A stretch of 64,000 bases of DNA, from NCBI GenBank assembly GCA_021186555.1, contig JAJKFL010000004.1, positions 22,658,406 to 22,722,405 of the forward strand. Reading direction: 5' to 3'. Below are positions 24,646-37,600 of the stretch, in pieces (position 1 is the stretch's first letter; every line of letters begins with the position of its first letter). The translations under genes were made by a program, and so were the position numbers. The DNA comes from Reticulitermes speratus. Its lineage: Eukaryota > Arthropoda > Insecta > Blattodea > Rhinotermitidae. The notes beneath the pieces were generated by a model that was given only the letters and a program-made list of their open reading frames with translations, was not told the DNA's origin and ran no database searches.

Positions 24646-24831
24646 GCTTTCATGGTGTGGACAGGGAATACGTTCCTCTTACATGCTTTTAATTATCGTT
24701 GTAATTGCCTGCATAACGGCTGCTAGCGTTCGTGTTTGTAATTTACTGAAGTTTAAATCATGTTATGATGATAAAATGAAGGTAATGATGATGATAGCAG
24801 TAGTTAGTCTAGTAGTGATAGTAGTAGTGGC

Positions 24832-24872
<41 letters not shown>

Positions 24873-25700
24873 AAACAGAGGAACAACAATTATGCTTGTA
24901 TTTATACCGTATGCATATTCCTGTTCTAAATTTATAATAAAATATCACGTAATTTATAAAGGCATGTAATCGTTTTACTTCATATTCACGCAATATTTCG
25001 TTGTAGCAAATTTAAAGAAAGCCTCATTCTGAATCGCAGACATTTCCGTGAATACACAAGTTATCATACACAGTGAAATAAAAGGCATTTGTGGATCTTG
25101 TGTTATGAAATACAAGTAACAATCTATAGTCTTACTAATTTAGAAAGTCTCTACATATAATTCAGGTTACAGAGGCGTAAATTCGTAGTGCAATTTGTAA
25201 AGAACAAAGAATTTCACACATCGTTTATCTTAAAAGTCCCTTTGTCAGGGACTTGACAGACTAATGACGTTCAATGTAATAAAGGGACTGTAGTTACATT
25301 ACAATCGTGGAATTTTCTATTTTCTTTTAAGCATGTAAGCTGGAATTGTGTAAGAACTGAAGTTATCATTAACGGCCATAAGCACGCCTCTAGGTCTGTG
25401 GGCCTATTAGTGATACTTGAGAAAATGTAGCTTCACAGAAGAGAGAGTACCGGTCGTAGATGTCTGAGAGTTTCTTCGAAGCGTAACAAGAATCATTCTC
25501 ATAAAGATTGATGGTCATCTCAGTAGTTTAGAGAGCCATTTACGTTTAATGTGACAGGTTCAAGTCGTAAAGAATAAGCTGACGTTTGTGTGTGAGTGTG
25601 TGTGAAACTATTACTCAACATTGTGTAATTATGTTTGTCTCGCTTCAAGGAACTTACAAAAGTTCACACCTTCATCTGTACCGGATATTCGTAAAGTTGA
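24646..25700. other. Anonymous sequence with an (ATA)n microsatellite
   Basis: A trinucleotide run is at 24833-24869. No gene seen. Confidence 0.55.
24833..24869. repeat. (ATA)n microsatellite
   Basis: Twelve trinucleotide units. Confidence 0.92.
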
Positions 25701-25934
25701 GTGTCGTGGCTTATGAGCCCCAAACTTATTATGCCTTTCGAGCCCTCACTTATTGTGTCGTGGCTTATGAGCCCCAAACTTATTATGCCTTTCGAGCCCT
25801 CACATATTGTGTCGTGGCTTATGAGCCCCAAACTTATTATGCCTTTCGAGCCCTCACTTATTTTGTCGTGGCTTATGAGCCCCAAACTTATTATGAGCCC
25901 CAAACTTATTATGCCTTTCAAGCCCTCACTTATT
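25701..25934. repeat. 54-bp minisatellite, 4.3 copies
   Basis: Four near-identical 54-bp units begin gtgtcgtggcttatgagccc, continue caaacttattatgcctttcg and end with agccctcacttatt. The last unit has an internal 18-bp duplication (ttatgagccccaaactta), making it 72 bp. As 54 is a multiple of three, two plus-strand frames and one minus-strand frame stay open (116, 81 and 85 codons), encoding 18-residue repeats such as VVAYEPQTYYAFRALTYC. No upstream gene context supports translation. Confidence 0.93.
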
Positions 25935-26531
25935 AATACCGCGTAACCTGGTTTTGTAAAGTGTTTCTAAATTTCAGTTACTGGTCTATGAATGTTCTTT
26001 CTTTATTTCTTTCCTTCTTACTTTTATTTTTCTTTCGTTAAGTCTAAGTTATTCGTTTATGTCTACTCCTTGACTCCACAGTCCTCCAAGAACCTTGGCC
26101 GCCTCTACAACATATATCTAGGTCTTCTCTATCATTTACCTTTCTCCTCCATTGATGGAACGTAAGATGATTGGAGTCTGTGTTCTTAGTAAACAGAATC
26201 ATACTAAATCTTCACGGCCTTTCTTGCAGCAAAGAGGATTAGTTTATATGAAACATTTGCTAGTAACTAACTTCATCGGGCGAAGCCCTCCTTGCTAATC
26301 TTACAGTCTTTCGGTTAATGAAGATGTTTCTTGGCGTTACGGAACTATAAGCTCCATTAGTATTAAATACATATTTAGTTCAGTGAGTTCATCTCCATGC
26401 CATGCACTATAAACGCGGAAATATTATGATAATGGAAAATAATTGAAGTCGATTAAATTCATTTTGATTTTGATTTACTAACTTGCTCGTTTAACAGCGT
26501 AATGGCCAGCTGTAAGATTAGCACCACGACA

Positions 26532-26579
<48 letters not shown>

Positions 26580-27257
26580 TACAACAATAGCAACAAGTGT
26601 TATTGTATTTTTCGTCTTGGAGATAATACCACAGGAAAATTCTTAATTAGGCCAACCTTCTATTTCGAAAAATGGGAATTACTTTCAGGTAGAATTCATA
26701 GACCCTAAACTGTTGATTCACAAACTAGTCGTAGGTTGCCCGAGCGTCGCTGTCTGATTTGTCCAGAGTGTCCAAAATATCGGTCTTGATTATCGAGCCC
26801 AGTGATTGCATAGGCTGCCCAAACAAGTAGTCACGCTTTACCCAATAAAGAAATCCCAAGCATTAGGCTTGGGAGTTGCACATGATATCCGAAAACCAAT
26901 TCAAAGCAGTTACGATGTGCGTGAACCAAAACCAACTTCCAATCTTATCTTAAAAGTACGGATCATCCAGCAATAGACCCAATGGGCCACGCAGGTTCCG
27001 GTGACCGACAGCCGTCTCCACAAACCTTTCGCAAGTTTTCCAATGTCAGTGCTTGAAAACGCGAAAGAGCTGAATTGAAGCAGGCCACTGTTATTCCAAC
27101 CGACACATCTTTAGTCACAATCCATAACTGTGCTTCTTATTCTATAAAACATTCAGTAGATTTAAAAATAAACTTTGTGGCGCCTTCATAATATTTTAAG
27201 TTTTAAAGGCTGTGAAAATGCGGATTGTGATCTGCTGAGTTACGAGACATTGTAGAT
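25935..27257. other. Anonymous sequence with an (ATA)n microsatellite
   Basis: The trinucleotide run is at 26532-26577. Sequence at 26080-26165 might be a very decayed retrotransposon tail on the minus strand (CRGGQGSWRTVESRS), which I do not claim firmly. Confidence 0.45.
26532..26577. repeat. (ATA)n microsatellite
   Basis: About 15 units. Confidence 0.92.
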
Positions 27258-27485
27258 CTTGCCATGGCTCAGGCGGTCACTCGCCGGTTGTCACCGCGGA
27301 GCCTCAGGTTAGTTTCCGGATCAATCAGTGGGAGATTTATAGTGGACAAAGTGGCACTGGGACCCGTTTTTCTCACAACACTTTGGTTTTCCCCCTGTCA
27401 AAATCATTTCGCCAATGTGCCATATTCATTCGCTTATCTACCAGACACGTAACTGACACTGTCGTTAAGTGACACACTTAAAAAC
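27258..27485 (+). mobile_element. SINE-C copy, tail type 2
   Basis: Head gccatggctcaggcggtcac, body agtggacaaagtggcactgg and cacaacactttggttttccc, then tail tcgcttatctaccagacacg and cactgtcgttaagtgacaca. The tail contains the cgtcgttaa signature shared with 53918-54165 and 62586-62820. Confidence 0.8.
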
Positions 27486-29259
27486 ATCTTGTAGTTGCTT
27501 AGGTGGCCACAACTTAAATTTTGTCAAATCTGCTTATTCATGATGTACAAAATGTGAAAGAAGAATGTTGCGGTTGCACCACTATGATTGAAAATAAAAC
27601 ATTTTATTAATGATACTGTTCTTTATTTTCGGTTCTGGTTTTTAATGCATAACGTTCCATTTTCTATTGACTCTCAGCTTTTTCCTTTAAGTACTTACGT
27701 ACTTGTCTGAGTAACGGTTTCCCCTGTCCTATGTGAATGATCGTATTCACAAAACCAGCCCTTACTTTTAGTCCCAGGATTATTCATTTCAGATTCATTA
27801 CAATATGATCCTTCTATCTACAAGTGTGTTTCCCGAGCGAATTGACCCCTTCTATAAACGTTTTAACAGGTTACATTTCTTATACCTTCCTTTTGAGAAC
27901 CTGTGAGTGCTAAATGCCACCTATATATTTGTTCTTTATTTAATTACACCCACAATACAGTAGACTCTGACATTATTTTCACGAAATTTTACAACGTAGA
28001 GAGAAACCTGTCTTAAACGGCACCTGTACACAACGTAAACCTGCATTTAGCGGAAAAACTTTACATTCCCGGGAATCCAAACTTCCAGTGCCTGTACTAA
28101 TCGAAAACTGCCTGTAACGGAGAAAAATTTCGTTCTTTTGCTCTTCTGTTATAGGCAGAATTCCCTGTAATATAATTCTTTAACTTATCATTAATTTAGT
28201 TCGGAATTACGATATTATGTGAGTTCTCTTTCAAAGTTTGAATCCAAATTACAGGCCCGAGTCATTAGAATGCTAACTGATATTTTCCAGTACAATATAT
28301 GGAGAGATTCGCTTACACAGTTCAATGCAACGGCTACAGACTGAACAATAAGACTTGTCCACGTGTCCAGTGACGACACAGCGGTTGCACGTCTATTGAA
28401 GCCGATAAAAGAATGAAAGAAGAGCTGATGATAGTCGTGGGATCCTGCTGCCGCTGATGAGTATTCTATGCATCTTTCTATTTTCGAATAAAGCGTATAC
28501 CACAGTGTACGAATGGGCGACCGCAGCAGGTGTACGAGTATGTTACAATTTTGTGATTATATGTGACTGAGTAGCATGAAGTCGCAGCCATAATGAATGT
28601 CCAATAAACAACTTCTCACATGACACAAATATGACAGCAAAGACCTTTGCCTCGCGGTCGTCAGAGTGCGCCCCTTAGTTCTCCTGCATACGTAAACTCT
28701 TCCACGTCCTGCTCTTCATTCCCTTTAGAGCCATTCTTTATTCACTGTCTCTCGTTTTTAGGCGTCTTCGCAAAATTATGAAAAGGGACTATTAGCCTCG
28801 TCATGTCTGTCCGTCCATCTCTGCGTCCGCCTGGAACAACTCGGCTCCCACTGGTCGGATCTCATTAAATTTGATATTTGTGTATTTTTCGAAATTCTGT
28901 CGAGAAACTTCAAGTTTCATTAAAATCTGACAAGAATAAAGGGTACTTACCTATGCATATTTATGATTGTATCTCGCTGATTTCTTCTATAATGAGAAAT
29001 GTTTCAGATAAACGCTGTAGAAATATTCAAAACACACGTTTTATATTCACATTTTTCCGAAAATCATGCCTTTTGTAAGATAATGTGAAAAAAATATGGT
29101 AGAGCCTGACAGGCCGCATATGACAATATAATACGGCGCATGCACTTCTCAAGCTGAATAGCTAAGCCTAAAGACACACAATTAGAATATGTAATACTTA
29201 TTGCTTTTCCCCGCCAACAATGATTACGTGAACGCGCCTGTGTTACGTGTGTACGTACA
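27486..29259. other. Anonymous sequence with a possible DNA-transposon end
   Basis: At 27957-28130 the phrases aaacctgtcttaaacgg, taaacctgcatttagcgg and aaaactgcctgtaacgg repeat a common theme, as in some eukaryotic DNA-transposon termini. No partner end was found. No gene seen. Confidence 0.4.
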
Positions 29260-29824
29260 TTGCCTGTGTTGTCTTCTTTTTTGTTTCTTCAGACCTGTGC
29301 TGATCTCCTCCTTCAGTCTTCTACTACAGTGGCTTCAAACTCCCCTGATTCACTGTCCGGCAAAACAGCAGTAGGCTTTCCGAGGAGTAGCACCCCATGT
29401 CTTTTGGGATATAACGCCGTGCATTTTGGTAGCTTGGTTTCGATGTTTCTGGGGTACCTGGTGCATCCGTCTTAGGGTACACTCGCATACATTGGATACG
29501 AAAGCAGCTGGTCTGTGTGCAAATGGTGTACCATCTAGCAAACTGCACTCCCAAGATGCGATTCAGAAATTTCGCAGTACAGAGAACCCCAAGTCTCATA
29601 TAATACCCTATGTATCTGACAGTACGAGTATATTTGGAAAAATACAGTAAATTCAGAGAGGAGATTAGATTCGAATGTAGAGCATGAATTCGATAACCTG
29701 CCATCAGATGCTTTACCAGCGAGAAAGCTGGATTAGTAAGAATAGGCTGCGTGTAAACAAACGAAACAATAAAATATCCAACAAGGAACAGAAAAGGATA
29801 CCGTAAGTATTTTGTCACACACAC
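29260..29824 (-). other. Longest open frame in the window (166 codons), unidentified
   Basis: On the minus strand 29324-29824 is open for 166 codons. It begins MCVTKYLRYPFLFLVGYFIV, a stretch that would suit a membrane segment, and later has several Cys residues. A second minus-strand frame and two plus-strand frames of 71-74 codons overlap it. Nothing matches a family I know. The upstream TA-rich run offers no clear promoter. It may be chance, a TE remnant or an exon. On the plus strand tttgtttcttcag at 29281-29293 looks like a splice acceptor, but no donor partner is evident. Confidence 0.2.
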
Positions 29825-29838
29825 ATATATATGTACTG

Positions 29839-29882
<44 letters not shown>

Positions 29883-29884
29883 GT
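29839..29884. repeat. (TA)n microsatellite
   Basis: An almost pure TA run with one interruption. Confidence 0.92.
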
Positions 29885-30396
29885 ATTGCATATGACTGCA
29901 CTTTTCCCATTACGAGCATAGCGTTCGAGATTTGGTTCCCTTCCCGTCTGCAGGTAATTTAGTGTCGTTAAACTGGCAAGTTTTAAAAGATGAAACTTCT
30001 CGTAACATTCTTTAGGACTTGTGTCAATATAAGCATATCTCAGGTAATGGAAAATAACTGAAATCGTGTTAGTAAACGGAATCAGCCTTTGTTACGAATA
30101 GTTCGAAAAATTGCTTTTCTGAGGCTAGCCAGTGACTGCGCGGTCTGACGTCTGTGGTCTTTTCATTAGGACGTAGGATCGATTGAGTGTTCCAACGCTT
30201 CTCAAGGTCTTGTCTGGTCTTGGTACGCATTTGTTAGCGGTACGTAAATGTTAATGCGGATGCAAAGTCTGTTGTTGTAAATTTAACAAACTCTATATTG
30301 TTGTTATAATACTTGAATAGGTACCCTGCAGGGGTGTTAAAACATCTAAAACGAATATTATTTGTAGAGAATTTTCGTAGGGTAAGGCATGACTGA

Positions 30397-30695
30397 GGCC
30401 GTGCCATGGTTCAGGCAGTTAGTCGCCGGCCACTCACCGCGGAGGCCCGGGTTCGATCCCGGTTCGGTCCATGTGGGATTTGTGGTGAACAAAGTGGCAC
30501 TGGGACAGGTTTTTCTTCGAGTACTTCGGTTTTCCCTGTCAATTTCATTCCACCAGTTTTCCATTAAAATGGAAAAGCCGAAAAAACTTCATCAACTTCA
30601 TCACACGGTTTCACAATAAGCCTTCAAGACCGCGGTGCGTCCGTAGCATCTGCAGCGGGGCCCTTCAATAAATAGAAAATAAAAATAAAAAAAAA
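30397..30695 (+). mobile_element. SINE-C copy, tail type 1
   Basis: Intact head (gccgtgccatggttcaggca; B box gggttcgatcccgg), body gtgaacaaagtggcactggg and ttccaccagttttccatt, then the type 1 tail tcacaataagccttcaagac, cgcggtgcgtccgtagcatc and an A-rich end. An open frame on each strand crosses it by chance. Confidence 0.87.
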
Positions 30696-32040
30696 GAGAG
30701 TGCTTATGGCTTTATCTGATGTTTACATACAGAACGAAATTAAATTTGGTATTGGGGTGAGACCAGAATAATTAAAATCATCGTCCAAAATTACGTAGAT
30801 TCCAATACGAAAGTTAATTAAAATTAATTTAAAAAATTTGGAGATAAAGATGTACAGTCAGCATTTTCCGTTTAATTATGACATTTTTGCAAATAACTCA
30901 CAGAACGACGTTTACGTATCGAGAACACAGAGATGACTAATTACTACAACATGTAAGGACGCAATAAAGTTTACGAAATATGTGTTCGTACTTTTATTTA
31001 ATCCCGAGATAGGACACGCGCTTTAAATTACGCTTTTCTAAATTAGGATGTGCTCGTTTCTTTGCGTTAATTACAGAGAGCGGCAATACATTACGAAAGG
31101 GTAGGCCTTTACACCACATGCAGATTATCTTCTTTAATAGTCTATAAACGAAAATTCATTGTTACTTTCTATGGCAAATTTACTTGCAGATTAGTTTTGC
31201 ATAGTCATCCTGTTTTTCTTTACAGAGCGGTGCTACTGCGCGTTTCATTCTCATAAATTTTGAAGGTACTGTTAGTGCTTTAAATGAAAACAAGGCAAAG
31301 ATTTATATACATATTGAGTATATTTGGGGGTTTCGCTGCTGTAAATCACACCATAATAACTTTACTAACACAATAGCTTTCCAAGTGGCAATTTAGTGTG
31401 TACTATTATAGAATAGCGTTACTGAAAATATTCCTTGTACAAAAGAATCCCAACAGTAAATCTTCAGAAACTTCAGAAGGTGAAAATTTCTAAGATGTTT
31501 TTACAATCCTAATGTTGAGCAAGGAACAACGAGATGTTAAATTAGAAAAAGTAAAGTTCAGATTGATTTTGCGATAACTTGAATACAAGCAACTGATCCA
31601 CAACTCGAAGTATTGTGATTTTGTCTTCATTGCACCAGACACAGTAACAATTTCAAGTGACACTTCGGCACATTTATTTCAGTCGTTAAACAAGCCAGCT
31701 TCATCGCACAGCCATTTTTGTACAGATAATACGGTGATTTGTGACTGGCCAATAAGTCCCCCGCTTTTATGGAACTAGAGGGCTAATGACTGTATTCATA
31801 AGGTCAGACAATATAAGTTAGATATTGTAGGCCTATTAGTAGGTAAAGACGAAAAAGAAGAGAAGAAACGGAGGGGTGGGGGGGTGGGGGGACGGAACAG
31901 AAAAGTTTACTCGTTCTCAGGCAGTGCCCGCTTGTCCTTCTGGTAAGGTTAGGTCTATTATTTAAAAACGTGAAAGTTTTCTATTCAGTTCTCCGCGATT
32001 TCCGAAAGTGCATTGCTTTATGGAAAGTTACCAGGCTTCA
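30696..32040. other. Anonymous sequence
   Basis: No gene or repeat recognised; a G-rich run lies at about 31873-31892. Confidence 0.55.
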
Positions 32041-32254
32041 CCCGTTTGTCCTTCTGGTAATAGCAACGTGTAGATGAAGATGAGTATGGAGCATTTTTGG
32101 AATGATATACACCAGAGAAAACCGAAATGCTTGGATAAAAACCTGTTCCAATGCCACTTTATCCACCACAAATCTTACATAGAATAACCCAGGTTCGAAC
32201 CCGGGCCTCCGCGGTGAGAGGCCGGCGACTAACCGCCTGAGGCATGGCAGTGCC
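32041..32254 (-). mobile_element. SINE-C copy, tail type 3, reverse orientation
   Basis: Read on the minus strand: head cactgccatgcctcaggcgg, B box gggttcgaacctgg, body aagtggcattggaacaggtt, then tail tactcatcttcatctacacg and ccagaaggacaaacggg. It shares its 3' module with 19302-19515. Confidence 0.85.
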
Positions 32255-33204
32255 AACCTACTATTAGTGTATCTTAATGAATATAAATTCTCACTTCCTA
32301 CCGCACAGAGAACAGGCTGCTTGTCCATTACGAAGATCAGACCTTAGGGTAACAACCACTGTTCATTCTGAAAGACATACTGACAAAACTTATAAATAAA
32401 AGTTACGAGCGAAATATGTAGACTCTGTGCCGAAAATGGCCAAATGTGTTCCACAGATGTTACTGACACCGACTAAAATCTCCTAACACAAACTCTTTGT
32501 CTTTAGTCAAAACGTGGTACTCACCATTTCTTTAAATTAGGATAATATATTCAGGATTTTCGACATCTGTTTTGGGCAGATATTTGTGTGGTCTTTTTAA
32601 ATTTTGTCCGTTCTGGAAAAAGTTTCTACACCGATGTGTTTGACCCGTGACCAGTGCCTAGTTAAAGGTGCATAAATAATGAGTACTGGTATCAGGTTGC
32701 TGTATTTTTGTTTTAAGCAGCTAAAGGATGGCAAACTGAAAAAAATATACATTCTTTCGAATAACAATTGAACAAGTTTCATAACAAAATTTCATTTAAC
32801 CAGTTGGTACTTTCTGTGTTTTAAATCAGGTGTCTACTATCTTTCGAAGTCTATAATAACCATTTCTTATAATTGTTTTCAGGAAGGGAAATTATTTCCG
32901 AAGTCAGATTTTCTTAGAATACAATGCACTTACTTTGAATAACCAGTTGGACCATTGTGTCGATATAGCTGCCGCGTGCTCATAAAGTGTTGGCTTGTTC
33001 GTGCTGTTTTAAGTGTTACTGGTGGTAGGTAGGTACCAATGGTTCCGGAGATGTTGTTGCCTCCTTCTTCGTGGTAGAAAATTTCTGCCTTGTATATAAT
33101 TCTAACATTTTCTTTTCTTTTCTTTTTTTTAATTTAGCAAGAATTGCTACTGAGGTTTACACGGAACTGACTGAATGCAGCCTACATTCTTCTATTCGGT
33201 TTCT
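32255..33204. other. Anonymous sequence
   Basis: No gene seen. Confidence 0.55.
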
Positions 33205-33330
33205 TTAAAATTCATTTTATTATTATCCTCCCATCTACGCGTAGGTGTATGTGGTTATTCCCTTCTCTCTTGCTGACAAGAATTTTTTATGCTTTGATTA
33301 CCTCTTCAATGCGTGCTACATGTACACTTT
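33205..33330 (-). mobile_element. Non-LTR retrotransposon 3' fragment (family L-A), short
   Basis: The plus-strand sequence ttattatcctcccatctacg and gcgtgctacatg match, in reverse, the coding region for the GHVAR...RRRWEDNI block at 56763-56948. Between them the match is weak. No frame survives. Confidence 0.5.
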
Positions 33331-34152
33331 TTCACCACCGTGATTTGATACAGTAATAATGTAGTCTTATAAAATAAATACTAAAAATATTATCTTAAGG
33401 TCGCACTAGACTATTAAAATTTTGTGTCAGATGGAATTCGTATTGTCCTCTTGTGGAACGTTTCTTATGATTGAAGTTATTCCTTCCGAGTGGTTGGTTC
33501 CCAGCCGCATTTCTACGCGTCTAACGAAGATAGAGCGCTAACACCTAATCCACACTACCAAGCGACATTAAACTTACTTATAGGATGTGGCTACGGAGGA
33601 CCGTAAGAGCCGGACAGAAATGAACTAACGTCTGAGATTTGATTTATAATTGTCACTCGTCCTTTTATGCTTTTGAATTCAGTTCATAAAAAATAAAGTT
33701 GCTTTGTCTGAAAGAGGTGCAGGTGCAAAAGGGGCGAAGGGTTAGATTGAAGGAATTGAGATGGTGTGGGGGATGTTTTAAGGTTGGTCGGTTGTTTGTG
33801 ACGTCAGTTGGTGGACAGATTTATGGAGTCGCGGGTGATTTACTGGGGCTCGCAGAAAAGAAGTTGCAGCTATGTTGCTCAACTGCGCTGCGCACTACGA
33901 AGTAAGAAAAGACTCTCGTGTCGAATAAAGGGAACCAGAAATAATAAAAAGTTCCCCTGGGAAGTGTCAAGCAGGGTTGCCCAACAAATTGAAAATATGT
34001 TATTTTGCAGGGAAATCAGTTATGAGCAGAAGCACTGTAATATGGGTCTGCTTTATGTTCGATGTTCCACATATCGAAACCACCGGCTGGGCTTTATGAC
34101 AGGTCAGTTCAAGGAACAGAGTTATTCTTTAGAAGCTGACAGTCGTGCAGTA
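33331..34152. other. Anonymous sequence with a 116-codon frame
   Basis: Overlapping plus-strand frames (33699-33905, 33808-34158) have no motif I recognise. Confidence 0.5.
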
Positions 34153-34160
34153 GTGTAAGA

Positions 34161-34671
34161 CAGTGGTATTCAACGTGGGGTACGCGAATACATCTTAGGG
34201 GGTACGTAAAATGAAGAAAAAAGATAAATATATTATTTCATAATAAACACTGAATAATCAGGGCCAGATTTAGGGTTAGCCACAGAGACCCGGACGTAAG
34301 GACATGCGATTTGGGTGCGCCATTTTTTTTTCTCTCTCTCTCTCTCCTTTATGCGATTCTTATCTGGGCAGCTAGTTTCATTTTATTTCACATAGTGCAT
34401 AAAATTTTGCTATGCTAAAATACCTTTGTTCCTTTATTAATTTTTATATGATAGGTAATAATATATTTGTTATGTAATAGCTTGATTCTCTTTTTTCTCA
34501 ATTAAAACTTATTATTTAATACATTGTTTTGGATGTAATTTATTTAACTTATTTTAGATGTAGATTATAGACTATGTATAACTTGAATTATGCACCAACA
34601 AATTTGGGGGTACAAAGTTGAAGAGAAATTATATCTAGGGGTACGCGAACAAAAGATGTTGAATACCACTG
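34161..34671. mobile_element. Non-autonomous hAT-type element, 511 bp
   Basis: The left end is cagtggtattcaacgtgggg and the right end gatgttgaataccactg. The outer 15 bp form terminal inverted repeats, and the subterminal ggtacgcgaa segments also recur at both ends (34180-34189 and 34640-34649). A perfect 8-bp target duplication gtgtaaga is at 34153-34160 and 34672-34679. CAGTGG termini with 8-bp duplications are characteristic of hAT transposons. The interior is AT-rich with a TC run (34331-34347) and has no transposase, so movement would need a hAT transposase in trans. Confidence 0.9.
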
Positions 34672-34679
34672 GTGTAAGA

Positions 34680-37600
34680 AATTTTCCACCTTATATTGAA
34701 ACCGCGCGTTAATGCCATATTGACAAGAGCCGTCAGTGGTAGAAACTATTAGACTCCTTAAACAGTACGTCTAGATCTTTTTGATACAACCACATTTACG
34801 CCTGTGCCTCATATGTTGTCCCTTTTATTCTGAGCGACTAAAATATTGAGGCATGATAAGAAATGAGTTAATTTATTCATATCGTGATAATGACAGGCCA
34901 TTTTTGACTAAATTGATAATACTGATTGCCTATTATAAGACAGTAATTAAATAGATAATTTAAGGCACACGAAATAAGCTTTGTTATTATACAAATTGTC
35001 CATTCACATCTTGATTCAGTTAATGGATTTTTAGTGGTACTTTATATCATCAAAGTGCCATCCGACCCTTGAGCAGCCCTGAAAATTATTAAGTAATTTA
35101 ATCGAAACATGTTGAATGAAAAATTTGCAAAATAACCCATATAGTGTGTAGATATGTTTTTAAGTATGGTGACAGCGCAGGGTTTTCCGGATCACCAATA
35201 AGAACAATGTCTGACCCTTTTGACACTAAACCTTAAGTTAGAGGCTCCAAGGAATTAAATGTTATCCACACTTACCCTAACAAACGAAATTCTTTTTCTT
35301 ACCCCATAATCAAGGATTTGTACCTCTAAAGTCCTTTGCGAAGTTCGGAATATATGTACATGTTAAAGACCAAGGCAGTGGACACAAGAGACTCCGTTTG
35401 CTTCTCAGAGAAGAGGCGTCAAGCCGACTATTGCTGCAATGGTCAGACTAACTACTTAATATCATGTGGGGAGGGCTCGAAGCCAAGAGGGACAAACTGA
35501 CCGTCAGTTACAGAACGACCTGAACTTGGACTTTTTCTTCCAAGGGCTGAAGCGAAACTTTTTGTAAATCGTACTTACAAAGAATTCAACCTAAGAATCC
35601 ATGGGAAACATAAATTTGAATTACGTGTTTTGCCCGATATAAAAATTCTATTTGTCTTTTGTATTCTGTTCCACTGTCGTTTACACAGAGACAATCGTCT
35701 CACACAAACTAAATAATATTAACCCCGGATTTATAGAGACATCATAAAATGTGGCGGTACAGTTTGCACGCTGTAGGTGTACATAAAACCCTGCCGTTTA
35801 TCTTTTATTTCTCACGCCATTCTCTGTGTTAAGATCGGAGGTGCAGCTGTAAACAAATAACAGCATAATTAGGCAAGACATCAGATCTGCATATGCGTGG
35901 TTTATTTTCAATTAAAAATTGTAGGGCTTAAAAGCTTCTAAGGAACCATTTAGTCAAAAAAATAAATGAAGTTTCAATTCTTAGGTTGCAAAAGTTTACA
36001 CAGGTCTTTAAATTCTACTCCGATGTAACTAAATATACACATTGTTAACGTATAAGTACGTTCAATGCTCTCATTGTAGTTACGTAATACAATACAATTT
36101 CAGCAGGGTGTTAAATCAGCAATCGCACCTACCTCAGATTGTTATTTTTTTTTTTGCCTCTGGTTCTTTATGTGTAAATGTGCTCTATTTGCCTATTGTG
36201 TATTTTTTGCTGGTTTTATAGTGGGCCCCATTGCTGTTAAGTTTGCACCTTAATAAACGGAATTGAATAAATTGTAACTGAATTATTTAACCCCGGCCCA
36301 ATACGTAAATCGAAGATATAAACAGTGGACTCGTAGAAATTTTGAGAAATATGCCTGTTGCCTCACATTTATAAAATCATTTGCAACGAAACATGGATGA
36401 AATTTGAATTAAGTGTTGCAAATACTGGAATTAAAACAAATCAAATAATGGTCCATTAAGAATGAAGTCCTTACGCTTACTTAAGCATTGAAGTCAGGTA
36501 TTTAAGAATTCTTCTGCAGTAACGAAGAGGAAAGGCTGATCTGTAAGAGGAAACATGTCTTAAAAATAACACGTACAGAGTGATTAAATGTTTTCTGCCT
36601 GTCAAGAATATCCTATTTAAGTGATAAATTTTTGGCCATTAAGTGATTCTTGGAGCAAAGTCAGAGAAATGATGACATAGAAGTTTAATAAAACTTCCTA
36701 TAGTAGGTGTCACTTTCCCAGCACATATTTATGATTTAGATAGGGAGATGTTGTTGGAATTAAGGGCGATTAGGGAGATGCAGAAACTGATTAAGACAAA
36801 ATAATAATGACTCTAAGTGTAACAGGTATAAGATGTGTTCCTTAAATGTGGACAGCCCTGTCATGTCAACTGTGTCTTGGTTATCTACGTAGCGATGTTC
36901 AGGTGTGCTGTGTGATGCATACAGCTTTATTGTTCCATCAGCAGCAACCCACCCAAGACGAATCGCCCCAGCGTAAAGGAGGAATAACTCCTCCACCCCC
37001 ACTTATTTTCCCTTCTATTCTGTTGGTCAGATTTATGGCCGATTGCTGTTGTTGACTACACGCACTCTTCTGTGTATCTTTTCTTTTTTGATCTTGTCAA
37101 ATTCAAAACTATCCACCCTCTTTAACTTACACAGACTCCATTACGAAATATTGACCGATAAAATGGCATTCCTCTGATAAGTGCTTCTGTACGTAATCTG
37201 TAATATTTAATAATGGGCTGTCTGATTAGGACCAGGTAGATAATAGCACACTTCCATGTTACCATAATAGCAGTGATATATTACATTAACACTTCTCAGT
37301 AGTTATAAACCTATAGTTTTAGATCAGAAAATGAAGAATTATATATGCTAATTTAAAACCATAACCTCAGAGACCAAAGTACTAATATGGCGTATAGATG
37401 AATTTAAAGATAAAAATGTCGTACTTTCAATTTTAGAGCACGCATATAACAACTATGGAGAACCATGAAACTTATTTGCTAATTTCCTCCAGCGGCGTGG
37501 TGATTACTAGGCTTAGGATTATATGGATTTTGCAAAATGCATATAATTCTAAGCCTAAAATATTCTTTTCCTGATTTTATGGATTTTCATTTCTATTCAT

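Noticed and set aside
28790..29100. Possible repeat starting tgtctgtccgtccatctctg
   Set aside because: Looks like a known style of dispersed repeat but I could find no second copy here.
33808..34158. 116-codon frame ending next to the hAT element
   Set aside because: No recognisable domain; overlaps another frame and ends by chance near the insertion.
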